From positions 1 to 41,726 of the forward strand of contig VFZU01000047.1 in NCBI GenBank assembly GCA_016870995.1: 41,726 nucleotides of DNA, written 5' to 3'. The DNA is from Acidobacteriota bacterium (GTDB taxonomy: Bacteria; Acidobacteriota; Terriglobia; Bryobacterales; Bryobacteraceae). Both the position numbers and the translations under genes were made by a program. Positions 1 through 8,510 of the stretch are shown one piece after another (positions within the stretch are counted from its first letter, which is position 1; every line of letters begins with the position of its first letter). Below the pieces are notes generated by a model that was not told where the DNA came from, did no database searches, and saw only the letters and a list, made by a program, of their open reading frames with translations.

Positions 1-216
1 ACTGGGTCGAGGCAATCCGGTATCTCAATATGACGCAACTCTCAGACCACAGAAAGGAGCAGTTGAGAAAACTCGAACAAGCCGCCTGACGGCGGTGGGA
101 CTCTACATTACTGGATGCAAAGGAGGGACACATCCCCTCCTCTGCACTCCTCCCCTAAAAGCCCAGAAAGGCAGCATTGGCCAAATTCGTAATTGCAGAA
201 CTTGACATACACAACT
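1..216 (+). mobile_element. Insertion sequence right end (left contig copy)
   Basis: These 216 bases recur as the reverse complement at 41511-41726 with one difference (base 128 A here; its mirror 41599 reads G on that strand). They contain the 3' end of a transposase frame ending in TGA at 87-89, about 125 bp of non-coding sequence, and an outer boundary at about base 216, after which the two copies diverge. I cannot assign the IS family because only the last 28 codons are visible. A perfect TTGACA (202-207) points out of the element into the downstream gene. The insertion has replaced the 5' part of the DUF1800 gene. Confidence 0.85.
3..89 (+). CDS. Transposase, C-terminal fragment (contig edge)
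   Basis: An open frame enters from the left edge and ends at TGA 87-89. Its 28 residues begin WVEAIRYLNM and end in a basic, leucine-rich helix (KEQLRKLEQAA). The same peptide is encoded on the minus strand at the other contig end. That it is a transposase is inferred from repetition, position inside a repeated element and the short 3' non-coding tail; no catalytic motif is visible. Confidence 0.55.
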   Translation, partial: WVEAIRYLNMTQLSDHRKEQLRKLEQAA

Positions 217-2769
217 CGCAAACTGTCATCGTTTCACCAACAACCGCAACCGTCAGTCTTGATGGAACCCAACAATTTACAAAGACCGTCACGGGGGCCA
301 CAAACACCAATGTTACTTGGGCTGTGAACGGCATCAATGGCGGTAATGCCACGGTAGGTACGATCAATACCTCGGGGCTGTACACACCGCCAGCCGCACT
401 TCCCAACCCGGTTTCTGTAATAGTCCGGGCCACTAGCGTAGCCAATACCACCAAGTTTGCCGAGGCGACGGTGAACCTGCGGCATCCCACTCCCACCACC
501 ACCTCAGTGGAGCCAACCGACCTCAATATCGGCAATGTCATGTTGATCGTAAAGGGCACAAAATTTTATACGGGCGCGACGATCCTGCTGCAGAATAGTG
601 CTGTTAGCACGCAGTTCATCAGCTCAACAGAACTCCGCGCCGCTGTCAGCCTGCCCAATGCCCAACAGTATTGCGTCATCGTTCAAAATCCGGCACCGGC
701 TGCGGCCAACTCGTCGCAGAGATGTTTCACGGTTCGCGCAGCGATTCGGGTGACAACATCGCCGTCGACGGTGACCTTGCGTGGTGGAGCGTCGCGAACC
801 TTCACGGCCTCCATTGCGAACACAAATACAACTGCCGTGAACTGGACCGTGAACGGCGTGGTTGGCGGCAATGCCACAGTTGGCACCATCACCACCGCCG
901 GCAACTACACCGCTCCAATGAACATCGCCGCCGTCAACGGCAGCGTGAAGGTGGGGGCAACCAGCCAGAAGGACGGCAACGCCAAAGGCGAATCGACGGT
1001 GACTCTGCAGAATCCCGTACCAACGATTTCGTCCATTAACCCCAGTGTGTTGCCGCTTGGCAACGCTAACTTTACGATCGTGGGCAATGGCTTCGCCCCT
1101 GGCGCCACTGTGAACGTTGGTGGCTCACCGATGCCCGCCACAGTGAACTCGCTCACCAGCATTACAGTGACGGGCACCACCAAGCCCTCTCCTGGTGGCA
1201 TCGCAGCGATCACAGTAGCCAACCCAGCGCCGGGCCCCACAACCTCCACCCCCCTGATCGCCAACATCATGCCGGCCAACCCGAAGGTGAGTTACACGGC
1301 TGCGAAGCGATTCCTTGAGCAAGCCAGCTGGGGTGCTTCGCCGACGGAGATCTTCCGCGTTATGCAGCTTGGCTTCGACGACTGGCTTACCGAACAGAAA
1401 AATCTCGCCGACTCCACCTACACAATGCCCACGCCCAATGGCGACATTCCGGTGTTTGACATGCAGTCGGAATTCTTCAAAAACGCGATGAACGCGCGCG
1501 ATCAGCTGCGCCAGCGCGTTGCTTTTGCCCTACACAAGACATTCGTGGTTTCTGCCGTCGAGATCGACAAGACGGCCGGACTGGTGCCTTACCAGCGCCT
1601 GCTGCTGCGCAATGCCCTCGGCAGTTTCCGCACACTGCTTAAAGACATCACGCTCGACGTCGCCATGGGCCAATATCTCGACATGGTCGACAACGACAAA
1701 CCCAACCCGGCCAAGGGGCTCTTTCCAAACGAGAACTATGCACGCGAAATCATGCAGTTGTTCACGCTTGGAACGACCTTTCTTCGTGCGGACGGTTCTC
1801 CGTTGCGCGATCCCAACGGCGTGCCCTATCCCTCTTACATGGAAGCGGACGTCCTCGACCTGTCTCACGTCTTCACTGGTTGGACCTATCCTCCAGGCAA
1901 AGGCAAGGGCAGCAACAATCACAACAATGAGAACTACGGAATGCCGATGGTGGCGGTGGAATCAAACCACGACACCACGATGAAGAAAGTTCTCGGCCGA
2001 ACGATTCCGGCTGGCCTGACCACGGAACAGGATCTCGACGCGGCTTTGCAGATCATCTATGAGCATCCCAACGTCGCTCCTTTCCTTTCTCTCCGCCTGA
2101 TTCAGAGCATGGTGACCTCAAACCCCTCGGCCGCCTATCTGATGCGCGTTAACGCTGCGTTCAACAACAACGGCCAGGGCCAACGGGGCGATCTGTTCGC
2201 CGTGGTGCGGGCGGTGCTGCTCGATCCGGAAGCTCGCGCCGGTGACAACCCGGCGGTACCCAACCCCTTCAATGCATTTGCCGGCCACATGCGTGAACCC
2301 GTGCTGTCATTCATGCACATTCTGAAAGGGCTTGAGGGCACCATCGTCCAGGACAATCCGATCGAATCAGATCTGGAACGCATGGGGCAGAAGGTCTTCT
2401 ATCCCCCCGAGCGTCTTCAGCTACTTCTCGCCACTCACTCGCGCGCCAGGCAACCCAGGTCTCTATGGGCCTGAGTATCAGGGCTTCACTCCGGTATCGG
2501 CTCTCGAGCGGGTGAACTACATCGATTACTTGCTCAAGCTCGATGCCAACGCGGAAGCAAAACCAAATCTTGCTCCCTACATTGCGGTGGCCACCGACGT
2601 TGAGTCGCTGATCGCGATGATCGACGCTCACTTCATGAACGGCGCCATGCCTGAAGTTTTGAAGCAAGGGATCCGCGACACGCTGGCCACCTCGACCGAT
2701 CCGACGCGGCGCGCCCGGTTGGCGCTCTATTTAGCACTCACGTCTGCCCACTATCAAATCCAGAACTAA
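177..2769 (+). pseudogene. DUF1800 family protein with Ig-like/TIG repeats, 5'-truncated and frameshifted
   Basis: The N-terminal half carries two tandem units of an Ig-like domain followed by an IPT/TIG-like domain; both Ig units contain the GGNATVGTI motif. The second half (from about base 1290) is a DUF1800 domain, found in secreted proteins usually paired with DUF1501, as here. Two lesions are visible. The native start and signal peptide are missing because the IS end joins at about base 216; an in-frame TTG at 177 lies inside the IS. A C6 run at 2403-2408 shifts the frame: the upstream frame reads FYPPERLQ and stops at 2474, while the +1 frame reads PPSVFSYFSP, the expected DUF1800 sequence, and continues to the stop at 2769. 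One fewer C restores it. Function of the family is not established. Confidence 0.85.
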
Positions 2770-2789
2770 CCAGGAAAGAGACAAACAAA

Positions 2790-4124
2790 ATGGACAATTT
2801 CAAACCACAAATCAGCCGACGAGCGTTGTTGCGCCGTTCGATCGCCACCACCAGCCTGGGATATCTGGGCGTGACAGACGCTCTTGCCCAAACGGGAGAT
2901 TACAAGGCTCTGGTCTGCGTTTTCCTGTTCGGCGGTAACGATTCGAATAACACGATCGTACCAATGGGAGCGAAGTACAACGACTATTCAAAGGTGCGCG
3001 GCCCGGCGACAGGCCTCGCACAGAATGTACTTCTGCCCATCATGGACCGTGGAGAAGGCTACGGTCTGCACCCGCAGCTCACCCGGATCCAGGCTCTCTA
3101 TAACCAGGGCAAAGCCTCGGCAGTGCTAAACGTGGGTCCGCTGATCCGGCCCATCACGAAGACCCAGTACAACCAAAGAACGGCAGTGCCGGTAAACCTG
3201 TATTCGCACTCCGATCAGCAACAGGCGTGGCAACAGGCTTCAACGAGCGGGGTACGCTCGGGCTGGGGTGGCCGCACGGCGGATGCGATGCAAGCGGCCA
3301 ACACGGGCGCTTTGCTGCCGATGTCGGTTTCGGCTTCCGGCGGCGCACTGTTCACGATTGGGCAGGTCACTGGTCCGGCGATCGTCAATGGAGGGTTGGG
3401 GCTGGGTCTCAGTGGCTCGGACGGTTCGCCAACGGCGATGGCGCGGGACAATGCTTTCCAGCAGGTGATCAACTTCCAGTCGGGCCTCACGCTGGTTCAG
3501 GCTGCAAACCGCACCATCAACAATGGCATCCAGGTGGGCAAGGTGCTGAACAACGTTCTTACCGGCGATGACGGCATTGCGACCGTGTTCCCTGGGAACG
3601 GGCTGGGGAATCAGCTCAATCAGGTAGCGCGCATCATCCGTGCCCGCCAGACCCTGGGTGTCAGCCGCCAGATTTTCTTTGTGTCGACTGGTGGTTACGA
3701 CAACCACGAAGGCTTACTCGCCGCTCACCAAGGGTTGCTCACCGGATTGAATGCCTCGATCTCGGCTTTCTACGACGCAACCATTGAACTCGGAGTGGAG
3801 AACAACGTTACTACGTTTACCGAATCCGATTTCAATCGCACCTTTGGCCCCAACAGCAACAATGGAACAGATCACGCGTGGGGCGGCCACCATCTTGTGA
3901 TGGGCGGCGCCGTCGCCGGCGGACGCATGTATGGCACTTTTCCGAATCTCGCCATTCAGGGTCCGGACGACGTGGGCAACCGCGGCCTCTGGCTACCCAG
4001 CACCTCCGTCGAGCAATACGGCGCCACGATGGCTTCCTGGTTTGGAGTGAACTCCGCCCAACTCGATCAGGTGTTGCCGAACCTGATGAACTTCTCGGTC
4101 CGCAACCTTGGCTTCATGAAATAA
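2790..4124 (+). CDS. DUF1501 family secreted protein
   Basis: A 444-residue protein. The N-terminus has a twin-arginine-like signal (SRRALLRRS at residues 9-17, hydrophobic stretch, ALA-Q cleavage site near 34). Family landmarks are LFGGNDSNNT near residue 47 and DHAWGGHHLV in the C-terminal third. DUF1501 proteins are sulfatase-like and almost always sit next to DUF1800 genes in Acidobacteria and Planctomycetes; substrate and role are unknown. The start is supported by a purine-rich ribosome site (AGGAAAGAG) just upstream. It follows the DUF1800 gene by 20 bp, so it was probably co-transcribed, and its original promoter may have been lost with the IS insertion. Confidence 0.9.
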   Translation: MDNFKPQISRRALLRRSIATTSLGYLGVTDALAQTGDYKALVCVFLFGGNDSNNTIVPMGAKYNDYSKVRGPATGLAQNVLLPIMDRGEGYGLHPQLTRIQALYNQGKASAVLNVGPLIRPITKTQYNQRTAVPVNLYSHSDQQQAWQQASTSGVRSGWGGRTADAMQAANTGALLPMSVSASGGALFTIGQVTGPAIVNGGLGLGLSGSDGSPTAMARDNAFQQVINFQSGLTLVQAANRTINNGIQVGKVLNNVLTGDDGIATVFPGNGLGNQLNQVARIIRARQTLGVSRQIFFVSTGGYDNHEGLLAAHQGLLTGLNASISAFYDATIELGVENNVTTFTESDFNRTFGPNSNNGTDHAWGGHHLVMGGAVAGGRMYGTFPNLAIQGPDDVGNRGLWLPSTSVEQYGATMASWFGVNSAQLDQVLPNLMNFSVRNLGFMK

Positions 4125-4131
4125 ACAGAAT

Positions 4132-5898
4132 CTATTTCACGACGGCCACGCGAAGCTCGGGGCTGGCAACACCGCTTACTGTCACCCGGAGCGGATGTTC
4201 GCCGGCCCCGAGTGTTTCTGGAACCACCAGATTTGCCTGGGAGAGGCCGAGGAAACCCGGCGTTGTACCAAGGAACAGGCCTTCGGCGCGGAGACCCCCA
4301 ATCGAGGCCTCCCAGGGGAGATTGCGATTGGTGCCGATGCCAGTGAGATAAACCACGAGCGGTCGTCCAACCCGCACTGGGTTCGTTGTGGAGTTCAACG
4401 CGCCATTGTCGAAGTTCTGTGCGGCAAACGCGGCTGGTGTCGCCTCCGTGATCCAGAACATCGCCTCCGGGCTGCGCACTCCGTCGCGCAACACCTCAAG
4501 GCGTGCGCTGCCGGGTTGGGCGCCGGTCGGAAGGGCAAAGTTCACCTGGTTCGGCGTGGCTGCGAAAACGGTGGCATTCAGGCGGCCATTAACGATCACC
4601 TCGGTGCGGCTACCTTCGCGCCCCAAATTTTCACCGAAAAGGCTGACGATGCTACCCAGCGCCACAGGTCTTGTGTCGAACGTTGCGCCATTCACGATGC
4701 TGCCTCGCGCGATGCAAGGAGTTTCACCGACCCCAGCGTGAGCCTGCGAGACTTCAATCCATTGGCCACCCACCCTGAGCTCAGCGGTGCGGCGCGTGGT
4801 GGAGGTGTTAGGCGAGGCTTCAATGCGGCCCTCGCGAATGCTCAGCCAAGGGGCACCGCCTTCCACACCTACTTCGCAATTGCGCGGGTTTTCAAAATCC
4901 ACCAAGGCGCTTGAGGCTTCCGCACCGAAGCAATAATTGCGACGTGCCATCTGAATGGAGCAGCCCGCGTTTGCTGCGACTTCACGCCGCACCTGCGGCA
5001 GATAGGCATAGAGGCCATTGCCGGGGCACTCTGTGGTGCCGCTTGCCCGTGGGCTTAGGCCGGCATCGCGATGGCCACTGACAATGTTGAGCGAAAGACC
5101 GCTGGCGGCATGGATCGACTGCTCACTGGCATCGAGTTTCCATTTGGCGGCCTGCCAGGCGAGCAGCCTTTTGAGGCTCTCAACGGCGGCCGGTGCGGGG
5201 GGCCGTGTCGAATAGGTGCCCACCATGCAAACACCCATGGTGGCCGTGTTGACGCCCGAGAAGTGAGCTCCGATCACGCCATCTCCACCAGCGCGGCCTT
5301 CGTAGATGACACCGTTCGGATCGATCAGATAGTTGTAGCCAATATCGTTCCAACCATTGCCCTGGACATGCAGCACCCAAATGCTGCGAATCACTGCTGC
5401 CCAATCGCGCGATTCGTTGGCCCCGGCGGAGTGATGCACCACCAGATGCGTCACGTTGGCAAAGGCTGGCTGCGCCCTCGGGGCGCATTCGTTGCCACAA
5501 CCCCAACCCGCACGCGTCACCACAGTCGGCTCCACTGAAGATGTATTTCGCTTTGCAGGGTAGCTCGCCGGGACATTCCCGGGTTCGATCAGCAGCACCC
5601 GCAAATCACCGGCCGCCATTACCTCAACTCGCTTGGCCTCTTCGTCAAACCAGACCAGGCTGCCTCCCTCATGGCCTGTCTCTACCGCGCGCCAATCTGT
5701 CCAGGTGAGGCCGTCGGTGGAGACGCGCACTCGCACGTGAAGGTGCGAATCGCTGATCAACCCAACTGCGCGAAATGGCTTTTGAGAAGAGATGAGGCGA
5801 ACGGGTTGATCCGGATCCATTTCAAGACGATGGTCAATGAGCAGTTCTTGGGCGTGAAGAGAGAGAGCGAGAAGGACAAGAGTGAACAGAAATCTCAC
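4132..5898 (-). CDS. Secreted N-acetylmuramoyl-L-alanine amidase (PGRP type) with Solibacter C-terminal domain
   Basis: After a signal peptide (RFLFTLVLLALSLHA) and a beta-rich region, residues about 130-300 form an amidase_2/PGRP domain. Zinc and active-site landmarks are LVVHHSAG, the GYNYLID tyrosine, SGHRDAG and TTECPGNG, so the domain looks catalytically complete; it should cleave the amide bond between muramic acid and the stem peptide. The last 200 residues match the TIGR03437 Solibacter-type C-terminal domain (GSIVSLFGENLG, NQVNFALP). I prefer GTG at 5898, which starts directly at the signal peptide; a TTG five codons upstream (5913) keeps the same frame. tRNA-Glu lies 25 bp upstream on the same strand. 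The 3' end is 7 bp from DUF1501, convergent. Confidence 0.88.
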   Translation of the reverse strand: MRFLFTLVLLALSLHAQELLIDHRLEMDPDQPVRLISSQKPFRAVGLISDSHLHVRVRVSTDGLTWTDWRAVETGHEGGSLVWFDEEAKRVEVMAAGDLRVLLIEPGNVPASYPAKRNTSSVEPTVVTRAGWGCGNECAPRAQPAFANVTHLVVHHSAGANESRDWAAVIRSIWVLHVQGNGWNDIGYNYLIDPNGVIYEGRAGGDGVIGAHFSGVNTATMGVCMVGTYSTRPPAPAAVESLKRLLAWQAAKWKLDASEQSIHAASGLSLNIVSGHRDAGLSPRASGTTECPGNGLYAYLPQVRREVAANAGCSIQMARRNYCFGAEASSALVDFENPRNCEVGVEGGAPWLSIREGRIEASPNTSTTRRTAELRVGGQWIEVSQAHAGVGETPCIARGSIVNGATFDTRPVALGSIVSLFGENLGREGSRTEVIVNGRLNATVFAATPNQVNFALPTGAQPGSARLEVLRDGVRSPEAMFWITEATPAAFAAQNFDNGALNSTTNPVRVGRPLVVYLTGIGTNRNLPWEASIGGLRAEGLFLGTTPGFLGLSQANLVVPETLGAGEHPLRVTVSGVASPELRVAVVK

Positions 5899-5923
5899 TC
5901 TTCGAGGATACAAAAAGGAAGGA

Positions 5924-5999
5924 TGGCGTCCCCACGGGGATTCGAACCCCGGTTATCGCCGTGAAAGGGCGGTGTCCTAGGCCTCTAGACGATGGGGAC
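5924..5999 (-). tRNA. tRNA-Glu (anticodon UUC)
   Basis: The minus strand folds as a cloverleaf: acceptor GTCCCCA pairs with TGGGGAC, the anticodon stem CGCC/GGCG encloses CTTTCAC with anticodon TTC, and the T arm carries GGTTCGAATCC. Discriminator base G is at 5927 and CCA is encoded at 5924-5926. It reads GAA and, by wobble, GAG. The amidase start lies just downstream on the same strand. Confidence 0.97.
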
Positions 6000-6057
6000 G
6001 CAAGAAAAGTGTGGTGTGTTTCACCCACATTTCTTTACCATAGCAGAAAACTGAAGC

Positions 6058-6396
6058 TTAGAGGGTCTTCAGATAAGCAATGAGGTCGTCGCGCTCTTCT
6101 TTGCTGAGAAGTTCTTCGTAGGCGGGCATGCCATTGCCGCCGTTGTTGATCAGGGCGCGCACATTGGCTTCGCTAGGAGCCTTGCCGTTCTGCATCTTTT
6201 CTTTCTTGAAAAGACCCTTCAGTGCAGGGCCCATCTTCTTCTCGTCGCTGTCCGCGTTGTGGCAGACCGAGCATTGCTCAAACACTTCCTTACCCTTATC
6301 GGCCTTGCCGGCTTGCGCGGCAGCGGTCGGGGTCGAAATCAGGCTCAGCGTCAACAACGACGCGGCGCCAAACGAAAGAACGACAGTCTTCTTCAT
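6058..6396 (-). CDS. Small c-type cytochrome (class I, periplasmic)
   Basis: A 112-residue protein starting MKKTVVLSFG with a signal peptide ending around TAAAQA. The haem c attachment site is CSVCH, and the likely axial methionine lies in NGMPAYEEL near the C-terminus; size and order fit a monohaem class I cytochrome c. It probably carries electrons in the periplasm; partners are not visible here. The open frame continues upstream to 6645, but that extension lacks a signal peptide and overlaps the divergent gene at 6421, so I chose the ATG at 6396. An ATG at 6420 is a less likely alternative. No strong ribosome site is seen. Confidence 0.9.
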   Translation of the reverse strand: MKKTVVLSFGAASLLTLSLISTPTAAAQAGKADKGKEVFEQCSVCHNADSDEKKMGPALKGLFKKEKMQNGKAPSEANVRALINNGGNGMPAYEELLSKEERDDLIAYLKTL

Positions 6397-6420
6397 TGAT
6401 TCTAATTTTACAATGGCCAT

Positions 6421-7074
6421 ATGCCCCCCGTCATCCTGGTATTCGCTAAAGCTCCGGTGCCGGGCAGGGTCAAGACGAGGCTTCAGCCAGTGTTGAGTCC
6501 GGAGGAATGTGCCGAACTGCACCGCTCGTTTGTAGGAGACGTACTCGAGGGCCTTCAAGGTTTCAATGGCGAAGTCGATCTTGAACTGCATCTCGATCAG
6601 GCTTTTGACGATTGGCGCGAATTCGATGTCCCAAGGGAATTGCAATCGGGCGGCGACCTGGGCGAGCGGATGTGGAACGCGGCGCAGAATGCCTTTTCAA
6701 AAGGCCGGACGCAGGTCATGATCCTTGGCAGTGATGCGCCCACGCTGCCGATCGAGCATTTGAAACAGTTGCTCGATTCCAGCGCCGATGTTGCGTTTGG
6801 GCCCACAGAAGATGGCGGCTACTATGCGGTGATGTTTCGACGCCTGAAACCAGCAGTGTTTGATGGCGTCGAATGGAGCACCGAATCAACGCTGGAGCAA
6901 AGCATGACCGGAGTGCGCAAGGCAGGGCTCAGCGCCGAGCTCGGGCCCGGCTGGTATGACATCGATTCACCCGCTGATCTGGTGCGGCTGGTTGTAGAAA
7001 CCACGCCACCGCGGACGCGAGCCTGGCTCAAGGCCAATCACTTTTTGGTCGATCCGCCTGCCGACAGCATCTAA
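6421..7074 (+). CDS. DUF2064 / TIGR04282-like glycosyltransferase
   Basis: A 217-residue GT-A-fold nucleotidyl/glycosyl transferase. The N-terminal FAKAPVPGRVKTRL is the nucleotide-sugar binding loop, followed by ILGSDAPTLP and FGPTEDGGYYAVM, the usual DUF2064 landmarks. Families of this type are named arsenosugar-biosynthesis glycosyltransferases (TIGR04282), but no arsenosugar gene is nearby and the substrate is uncertain. It lies 6 bp upstream of the peroxiredoxin gene, so the two are likely co-transcribed, and starts 24 bp from the divergent cytochrome. Confidence 0.85.
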   Translation: MPPVILVFAKAPVPGRVKTRLQPVLSPEECAELHRSFVGDVLEGLQGFNGEVDLELHLDQAFDDWREFDVPRELQSGGDLGERMWNAAQNAFSKGRTQVMILGSDAPTLPIEHLKQLLDSSADVAFGPTEDGGYYAVMFRRLKPAVFDGVEWSTESTLEQSMTGVRKAGLSAELGPGWYDIDSPADLVRLVVETTPPRTRAWLKANHFLVDPPADSI

Positions 7075-7080
7075 GCGGGC

Positions 7081-7545
7081 ATGGCACTCAAAGAAGGATC
7101 CAAAGCTCCCGATTTCACACTCGCCACCGACAGTGGCGAGGCTTTCAAACTCTCGAGCCTCAAAGGCAAGAATGTCGTGTTGTATTTTTACCCCAAGTCC
7201 GATACGCCCGGCTGCACCACTGAGGCTTGCGAGTTTCGCGACGCATCGGCAGACTTCGTCAAGGCTGAGGCGGCGGTGGTCGGCGTCTCGCCCGATGCCG
7301 TGAAGGCGCAGGCGAAATTCCGCGCCAAGTTTGAATTGAGCTTCCCGCTGCTCGCCGACGAAGAGCACGCGGTGGCTGAAAAGTATGGCGTGTGGGCTGA
7401 GAAGAGCATGTACGGCAAGAAGTATATGGGGGTGGAACGCAGCACCTTCGTGATTGACAAAACCGGCAAAATCGCTAAGATCTTCTCCAAGGTGAAGCCC
7501 GCCGGGCATGCGGCTCAAGTGCTGGCGGCGCTCAAAGAAATTTGA
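7081..7545 (+). CDS. bcp: Thioredoxin-dependent peroxiredoxin (Bcp/PrxQ)
   Basis: A 154-residue cytosolic peroxiredoxin of normal Bcp length. The active site is TPGCTTEACEFRD with peroxidatic Cys45 and putative resolving Cys50, the same spacing as E. coli Bcp. It reduces hydrogen peroxide and organic hydroperoxides using thioredoxin. Its TGA stop overlaps the ATG of the next gene (7545), which shows translational coupling to the damaged alpha/beta hydrolase gene downstream. Confidence 0.95.
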   Translation: MALKEGSKAPDFTLATDSGEAFKLSSLKGKNVVLYFYPKSDTPGCTTEACEFRDASADFVKAEAAVVGVSPDAVKAQAKFRAKFELSFPLLADEEHAVAEKYGVWAEKSMYGKKYMGVERSTFVIDKTGKIAKIFSKVKPAGHAAQVLAALKEI

Positions 7546-8510
7546 TGAAACTTGCCGTGATCCTCGGGTTAGCTGGGCTGCTGCTTTAAGCGCAGCCGGC
7601 ACCCAAGGTCCGGATGGTTGAGGTAGAGCCCGGCGTTCAGCTTGAGGTGCTCGATTAGGGTGGCAAGGGGCGCACAGCGATTCTGTTGGGGGGATATGTT
7701 TTGGGCCATGCGTTTGAGCCTCTGGCTCGTGAGCTGGTGGCGGTTTGCCACGTGGTTTCCATCACGCGCCGGGGCTTGGGCGCCTCGAGCGCACCAGCTG
7801 GCGGGTACTCCACTTCAGAGTCTGCGCAAGATGTGTTGAAGGTGATCGATGCTTTGCAACTGCAGGCGAAGCCGATCGTGGCTGGACATTCCTTCGGCGG
7901 TATGGATCTCAATGTTTTGGGCTCAAGGCACGCAGACCGCATTGCGGGTTTCGTTTATTTGAACTCGGCGGAAGATCCGATGCTTGGCCCGAATGACTAT
8001 GGTGTCAAACCGCCTGACGGTAAGGCGTTGCCCCCGGCTCCAAAACTCGAGCCCGAGGATCGCAGTAGTGTTGCCGCATACCTCGACTGGCAAGAGCGCG
8101 TGCACGGCATTCGATTTCCAGCAGACGAATTGCGGCAATTGTATGAAGTGAATTCCGATGGCAGCCTCGGTCGCTATCTGGTGAGTCAGCAAACGCGGCA
8201 GGCATTATCGAAGGGCCTCGAACGGCCTGAGTACGCCAAGATCCGAGTGCCGGTGCTGGCCTTCGTCGCCGGCGCGGCGAGTGCTCCAGAACAGATGGCC
8301 AAGTGGAAGCCGACAACAGAATCACAACGAGAAGCGCTATTGCAGAAGCTCAAGTTTGACGAAGCGATTCGCAAGCGCCACATCGCGGATTTGCAACGTG
8401 GAGTACCTACGGCAGAGGTCGTCGAATTCGCGCAAGCCAACTTCTACCTCTTCTTGTCGCACCCGGCAGCCATTGCCGCCGGCATACGAAGTTTTCTCAG
8501 CCAGCTTTAG
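7545..8510 (+). pseudogene. Secreted alpha/beta hydrolase with two in-frame stop codons
   Basis: Reading from the ATG at 7545 (overlapping the bcp stop) gives a signal peptide, MKLAVILGLAGLLL, then TAA at 7587-7589, then AQPAPKVRMVEVEPGVQLEV, LD, TAG at 7656-7658, then GGKGRTAILLGG and an intact hydrolase to 8510. There is no frameshift. The catalytic domain has the nucleophile elbow GHSFGG and the strand-loop SITRRGLGAS. Without suppression only a TTG start at 7686 or later could make the domain, without export signal and without the first beta strand. I call it a pseudogene; translational readthrough is the alternative. The stop codon shares four bases (8507-8510) with convergent lysS. Confidence 0.8.

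Noticed and set aside
6397-6645. 83-codon upstream extension of the cytochrome c frame
   Set aside because: It overlaps the divergent DUF2064 gene and would bury the signal peptide; the frame is open by chance in GC-rich DNA.
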